Assembly (NCBI GenBank): GCA_964556425.1
Contig: CAZKWC010000094.1
Location: 1 to 8,693 of the forward strand
Length of the DNA stretch: 8,693 nucleotides
Direction: 5' to 3'
Source: JALQUL01 sp964556425
GTDB taxonomy: Bacteria; Pseudomonadota; Gammaproteobacteria; Burkholderiales; Burkholderiaceae_C
Position numbers and translations under genes: made by a program. Position 1 is the first letter of the stretch. Each line of letters opens with the position of its first letter. The notes below the pieces were generated by a model. That model had not been told where the DNA came from. It worked only from the letters and a program-made list of their open reading frames with translations, and did no database searches. Below are positions 5,827-8,693 of the stretch, piece after piece.

Positions 5827-6399
5827 CTAAAACGAATGAAACTCACCTATAAATGCATTTATTAATATTTTTACTATTTGAATAAGCAAGAATAAAGCCA
5901 TGGGTGAAAAATCTATTCCACCCATGAGTGGCAAGATTTTTCTAATTGGGTTTAAGAGTGGAGAAAGTAATCTCTCTAAAAAATGAATATGTGCTGAATT
6001 AGAACTTAACCAACTTGCTATGGTGTAAATTAACAATAGAATAGTTAACACAGAAAAAGTTATTTTAACTAACTCTCCTAGAGCGACTAAAAGTAATAAG
6101 GGATTGGGTAAATTAAATCGAATAATTAGACTAAATAATACTAACTCTACAATACAGAAAAGATAAGCAGCAAGGATACTTGAAGTGTCAAGTTTGCCAA
6201 CCATAGGAAAGATTTTTCTGAGTGGTAAAACAATCCAGTTAGTCAAATTCAAAACAAACTGACCAATTGGATTACCGCTACTGCTTCGCATATTCAATTG
6301 AATAAATATCATATAGGCACGTAAAATAGAAGCGCCAACCAAAATTGATGTAGCAGATTGAATAATCAGATGAAAAATTTCAATTAAGGCATTAGACAT
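5827..6399 (-). CDS. yggT: YggT family integral membrane protein (two YggT repeats)
   Basis: A 190-residue hydrophobic protein made of two YggT domains. Repeat 1 (about 10-95) contains an ILRAYMIFIQ helix, then the GNPIGQFVLNLTNWIVLPLR segment with its conserved 'NPI.QF....T..i..PlRkifP' pattern. Repeat 2 (about 110-187) has the shorter equivalent LLSPLLNPIRKILPLMGGID followed by FSPMALFLLIQIV. About four to five transmembrane helices are expected, in the inner membrane. The molecular role of YggT proteins is poorly defined; family members are linked to osmotic tolerance and, in other lineages, to cell division or photosystem assembly. The ATG at 6399 has a good Shine-Dalgarno, aagga, nine to ten bases upstream (aaggaaa on the minus strand, 6412-6406). 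It converges on the sensor kinase with 26 bases between stops and no terminator in between. Confidence 0.9.
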   Translation of the reverse strand: MSNALIEIFHLIIQSATSILVGASILRAYMIFIQLNMRSSSGNPIGQFVLNLTNWIVLPLRKIFPMVGKLDTSSILAAYLFCIVELVLFSLIIRFNLPNPLLLLVALGELVKITFSVLTILLLIYTIASWLSSNSAHIHFLERLLSPLLNPIRKILPLMGGIDFSPMALFLLIQIVKILINAFIGEFHSF

Positions 6400-6733
6400 T
6401 GAGAGTTTCCTTGATTTTTAAATGAGTTAGCTTTATTAAAAAAAGCACTAGCTAATTGTGACCTAATATGCTTGATTCAAAATTATATATGTAGCTGATA
6501 TTTGATTAAATTGGTAACGTAAATATAAGTAATCTGTTGAGTTGTGAGTGAGTATCCCTTAATTGTTGTTTTTGGTTTTAAGAATGACGTGGAAAAAACA
6601 AATACCAACTACAAGTAAAATTGTTTGAGCTAAAGTTTTATTTAGTGCTTCATTAATTTTGTCAGTTAAACTTAGGGTATTGGCTTGCGAGTAGTAAAAT
6701 TGGTGTTTTAGCAGCCTCATTAAAGGAATCATC
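6400..6733. other. Divergent intergenic region between yggT and the 49-aa gene
   Basis: It holds the yggT promoter candidate on the minus strand and, on the plus strand close to the 49-aa gene, TAAAAT at 6695-6700 as a possible -10 (with ttaggg 17 bases upstream, a weak -35). The only open frame worth mention is a 57-58 codon minus-strand frame (6559-6735), listed separately as doubtful. I see no RNA gene or repeat here. Confidence 0.5.
6482..6510 (-). promoter_or_regulatory. Candidate yggT promoter
   Basis: On the minus strand a perfect TATAAT (6487-6482) is preceded after 17 bases by tttaat (6510-6505), a weak -35. The start would be near 6475, giving a leader of about 75 bases before the Shine-Dalgarno-equipped ATG at 6399. 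Confidence 0.45.
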
Positions 6734-6735
6734 AT
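6559..6735 (-). CDS. Doubtful small membrane protein ORF
   Basis: An open frame of 58 codons (two adjacent ATGs at 6735 and 6732) encoding a polar, possibly amphipathic stretch (around NTLSLTDKINEALNKTLAQ) followed by one hydrophobic helix (TILLVVGICFFHVIL) and a Lys/Asn tail. That is a sensible layout for a single-pass peptide. Against it: there is no Shine-Dalgarno, its start overlaps the start codon of the plus-strand 49-aa gene by two bases, it covers that gene's promoter, and the tail (KTKNNN) is typical of AT-rich noise. I do not recognise it. Confidence 0.2.
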   Translation of the reverse strand: MMIPLMRLLKHQFYYSQANTLSLTDKINEALNKTLAQTILLVVGICFFHVILKTKNNN

Positions 6736-6883
6736 GGCAAAAGGTCAACAAAATAATAACAAAATGGTTAAAAAACCCAAAAAAGATACTTCTCCCCCAA
6801 AACCGGTGACAATCGACCCTGTAAGAGCCACTATTGTGACGGCAATTCCGTTACGAGGTAAGGCTGCTAAATTACAAAAATAG
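6734..6883 (+). CDS. Small lysine-rich conserved-type protein (49 aa), function unknown
   Basis: A 49-residue very basic protein, MAKGQQNNNKMVKKPKKDTS followed by PPKPVTIDPVRATIV and ending in GKAAKLQK. The start MAKGQQ.xNxxxKKPKK is one I recall from small uncharacterised proteins of beta- and gammaproteobacteria; no function is established that I know of. The ATG at 6734 has a very good Shine-Dalgarno (aaagga, 6722-6727, seven bases upstream), which together with the recalled family start makes it a real gene. The Lys/Pro-rich composition suggests a disordered protein that binds nucleic acid or ribosomes, which is inference only. It is followed 121 bases later in the same direction by the VF530-type gene; a shared transcript is possible as no strong terminator lies between. 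Confidence 0.72.
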   Translation: MAKGQQNNNKMVKKPKKDTSPPKPVTIDPVRATIVTAIPLRGKAAKLQK

Positions 6884-7004
6884 TAGCAGTTCTTAGGCTG
6901 GCTTTTACGACATCAAGTAAGGGCTTTTAAGCCTCGCAGTTATTGTTGTGTCATCAATTGATTAAAGCGACTGTGTATGTTTAGCTTTTAACAGGGAGTT
7001 AAAA

Positions 7005-7406
7005 ATGTTGCCTGACAAAAACAGTGTCAAGAACTTGGGGCTGCCCACATCTGAGTCAGTGCAAGGGACTACGCCTGCGCTACAAGTACCTTCTGACAAA
7101 TTGTCGGCACCAGATAAAAAAGTCAATTCAAAATCTCAAGTTGGTACGATAGTAAAGCAAGTCAATAATCCTTTACATGGTTTGACGCTTGAAAAAATAG
7201 TGACTGACTTGGTGGATTACTACGGTTGGCAAGAGTTGGGTCAGCTTATTCGAATTAAATGTTTTATAGACACCCCAAGTATTAATTCTAGTCTGAGGTT
7301 CTTACGCAAAACACCTTGGGCCCGTGAGAAAGTAGAAAGTCTTTATTTGTACACACTTCGTGAACATAATCGTTCACAAATGCGTGCTAGAGGCCTGCGC
7401 GTTTAA
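7005..7406 (+). CDS. VF530 family (DUF2132) DNA-binding protein with disordered N-terminal extension
   Basis: A 133-residue protein. Residues 54-118 form a complete VF530-type domain: NNPLHGLTLEKIVTDLVDYY (from N54), GWQELGQLIRIKCF (74-87), and SSLRFLRKTPWAREKVESLY (95-114), with the family's hallmark NPLHG, NCF/KCF and FLRKTPWAR motifs. The family fold, known from a Vibrio protein, is a small all-alpha domain reported to bind DNA; the cellular role is unknown. Typical members are about 70-90 residues, so the first 53 residues, rich in Ser, Pro, Lys and Thr and without predicted structure, are an unusual extension. A basic tail (REHNRSQMRARGLRV) closes the protein. The ATG at 7005 has a good Shine-Dalgarno, aggga, about eight bases upstream, so the long start is well supported. 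It converges on the response regulator gene with seven bases between stops. Confidence 0.88.
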   Translation: MLPDKNSVKNLGLPTSESVQGTTPALQVPSDKLSAPDKKVNSKSQVGTIVKQVNNPLHGLTLEKIVTDLVDYYGWQELGQLIRIKCFIDTPSINSSLRFLRKTPWAREKVESLYLYTLREHNRSQMRARGLRV

Positions 7407-7413
7407 GCTAGGA

Positions 7414-8181
7414 CTAAATTAGTTCAAGAGTTTCGGTAAAACTATATCCCATTTGATGAACTGTCATAATGGGTAACTGGCATGCGATTTGGTCTATACC
7501 TTTTTTTCGTAAACGAGCCAATAATACATCCAATCTTTCAAAACCATTTGAAATTTTTGAACCAAATAATTTATTTGAAATATTGATTTTAAGTACAGTT
7601 TGATTTTTTGCTTCAAATAAAAGACAAATAAACAAATATTCTCTAGAAGTTAACAAAATAAAGTCACCTTTGGGACTAACTAAACGCTGATCTTGCCGAA
7701 TTAAAGTCCAGCGCTTTAATTCGGTAGCTAGTTCAACTGGTTGGATTAGCATAAGATGGTTTTTTTCGTTTGGCTCTGTCCAAGCTTCATGCCTGCTGAG
7801 TTGTAAATTTCTAGCTGCGGCTTCTATATTAGCAACCAACTCTTTAAAATTTACTGGCTTTACCAAATAACGATCTGCTCCAGCATTCATCCCTGCAAGC
7901 CTGTCATCTATCGCTGCTCTTGCACTTACAATGATCAATACAATGTTGTTCAAATGTTTTAAATGCTCCACCATGCTAAGCCCATTTTCACCTGGTAAAC
8001 TAATATCTAAAATGATGATATGTGCAGTTCTTACTGCAAATTGTTTATAAAAAGCCTCTGCTGAAGTACTACCCCAAGCATCAAAGCCATCACTTTTTAA
8101 ATAATCAAGAGTATTGGCTAATAAATCAATATCATCTTCTACCACCGCAATTGTAAGTGGATTCAATTTTTCAACTGACAT
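7414..8181 (-). CDS. OmpR-type response regulator
   Basis: A 255-residue transcriptional regulator. The receiver domain (about 9-125) has the acidic pocket E15-D16-D17, phosphoacceptor D59 in IIILDISLPGENGL, switch S86 in IIVSARAA, and Y105 with the invariant K108 in ADRYLVKPVNF. The C-terminal winged helix (about 150-250) has the OmpR/PhoB layout: RLVSPKGDFILLTSREYLFI, then the recognition region with RLDVLLARLRKKG, and the wing LPIMTVHQMGYSFTE. It should bind promoter DNA after phosphorylation. It lies 18 bases downstream of the partial sensor kinase in the same direction, a standard two-component operon. The junction is almost entirely A/T with no Shine-Dalgarno, so translation may be coupled to the kinase or rely on A-rich initiation. 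The paralogous orphan kinase at 3698-5800 is a likely second phosphodonor. Confidence 0.93.
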   Translation of the reverse strand: MSVEKLNPLTIAVVEDDIDLLANTLDYLKSDGFDAWGSTSAEAFYKQFAVRTAHIIILDISLPGENGLSMVEHLKHLNNIVLIIVSARAAIDDRLAGMNAGADRYLVKPVNFKELVANIEAAARNLQLSRHEAWTEPNEKNHLMLIQPVELATELKRWTLIRQDQRLVSPKGDFILLTSREYLFICLLFEAKNQTVLKINISNKLFGSKISNGFERLDVLLARLRKKGIDQIACQLPIMTVHQMGYSFTETLELI

Positions 8182-8199
8182 TTTTTAATTTTTTAATTT
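8182..8199 (-). promoter_or_regulatory. A/T-only translation start region of the response regulator
   Basis: Between the kinase stop (8202-8200) and the regulator ATG (8181-8179) the 18 bases contain only A and T, as repeats of a ttaatttttt-like unit; on the mRNA this reads as A-rich with UUA interruptions. No Shine-Dalgarno is present. Such unstructured A-rich leaders can be bound by ribosomal protein S1; coupling to the upstream stop is the alternative. Confidence 0.4.
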
Positions 8200-8693
8200 T
8201 TAAGTTTGTAGAAATGAAATAGTGACACGAGTACCTATTCCCTCGGTGCTTTTAAAATCAATTTCACCGCCATGTAATTGTGTAATTCTCTCTACCAAAG
8301 ATAAACCCAAGCCTGCACCGGGTACTCCTCCTGCTTTTTTACCTCTTGTATAAGTCTTAAAAATATGAGGAATCTCTTGTTGAGAAACTCCAAAACCGTG
8401 ATCAATTACTTCAATTTTTAATGAGTTACCTTCTTTATAAATACGTAAAATAATTTCTTGTCCAGCTGGTGAATATTTAACTGCGTTGCTCACTAAATTA
8501 AATACAAGAATTCTTATTAAGTCAGGATCAGCTCTAAAAAAAACAAGACTGTTGTCAAGTTCAACCTTTAATGAATACTGATCGGAGATAAGCCTTGCAT
8601 AATCTACTACTGAATTAGCGAGGTCTCTTAAATTGACATCGCCATAATTGATCCTTAATTCGTAACTTGCTAACCTATCTTGAGTTAGATAGT
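8200..8693 (-). CDS. Sensor histidine kinase, C-terminal part (cut by window edge), paralog of the kinase at 3698-5800
   Basis: The reading frame is open to the right window edge and gives 163 residues ending at the TAA at 8202-8200. It begins at YLTQDRLASYELRINYGDVN, after the H-box, so the phosphoacceptor His and all sensing domains are outside the window. The HATPase domain is complete: NLVSNAVKYSP (N-box), DHGFGV (G1) and GAGLGLSL (G2). A GTG inside the N-box region could be mistaken for a start, but the frame clearly continues upstream. Aligned without gaps, about 123 of 163 residues (75%) match the C-terminus of the orphan kinase; many changes are conservative, with clusters at the G1-G2 linker and the last residues. 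By analogy the missing part is probably also 7TMR-DISM, which is inference. It is the first gene of an operon with the OmpR-type regulator. Confidence 0.93.
   Translation of the reverse strand, partial: YLTQDRLASYELRINYGDVNLRDLANSVVDYARLISDQYSLKVELDNSLVFFRADPDLIRILVFNLVSNAVKYSPAGQEIILRIYKEGNSLKIEVIDHGFGVSQQEIPHIFKTYTRGKKAGGVPGAGLGLSLVERITQLHGGEIDFKSTEGIGTRVTISFLQT

Noticed and set aside
6925..6945. ggct/agcc mini-hairpin between the 49-aa gene and the VF530-type gene as a terminator
   Set aside because: The stem has four pairs and no T-tract; too weak to claim.
8200..8493. A stand-alone 97-residue HATPase protein starting at the GTG at 8493
   Set aside because: The same frame is open to the window edge and the upstream codons match the orphan kinase residue by residue, so this is the end of a longer kinase.
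1..8693. Defence system, mobile element, prophage or CRISPR content
   Set aside because: No transposase, integrase, nuclease, toxin-antitoxin or phage domain, no terminal inverted repeats and no spaced direct repeats were seen. The genes are typical chromosomal housekeeping and signalling genes.

Overview
The window is AT-rich chromosomal DNA from a proteobacterium. The proteins look betaproteobacterial, possibly a low-GC Burkholderiales-type lineage. This placement rests on remembered family resemblance (the MTA/SAH nucleosidase N-terminus, pirin, the two-repeat YggT protein, the VF530-type protein and the small 'MAKGQQ' protein) and is only moderately certain. No tRNA, rRNA, CRISPR array, insertion sequence, phage gene or toxin-antitoxin pair is visible. 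This is mostly ordinary housekeeping and signalling sequence.

Left part (1-2959): the window opens inside the 5' end of a minus-strand MTA/SAH nucleosidase gene. A divergent plus-strand pirin gene follows and ends in a clear intrinsic terminator. Convergent to it is a minus-strand HupE/UreJ-type membrane protein, a putative nickel or cobalt permease with no urease or hydrogenase genes nearby. A long intergenic region separates this from a small plus-strand HEAT/LRV-like repeat protein. Two near-identical 20-base elements lie in the two divergent intergenic regions of this part.

Middle part (2960-6400): a 16-bp perfect hairpin sits between the converging repeat-protein gene and a single-domain rhodanese gene. 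Next, on the plus strand, is a full-length hybrid-free sensor histidine kinase of the 7TMR-DISM class: signal peptide, extracellular DISMED2-like domain, seven-helix region, coiled coil, HisKA and HATPase. It has no response regulator beside it. A YggT-family membrane protein converges on it with only 26 bases between the stop codons.

Right part (6401-8693): a 49-residue lysine-rich protein and a VF530-type DNA-binding protein lie in tandem on the plus strand. They converge on a minus-strand two-component operon: the C-terminal part of a second histidine kinase (cut by the window edge) followed by an OmpR-type response regulator. The visible 163 residues of this second kinase are about 75% identical to the C-terminus of the first. 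The most notable observation is therefore a pair of paralogous kinases in one locus sharing a single visible response regulator, which suggests a branched two-component pathway.

Several genes have ribosome binding sites (yggT, the 49-aa gene, VF530, rhodanese). Others have none that can be recognised (hupE-like, repeat protein, both kinase-operon genes that can be checked). Starts for the latter were chosen by family alignment or promoter position.
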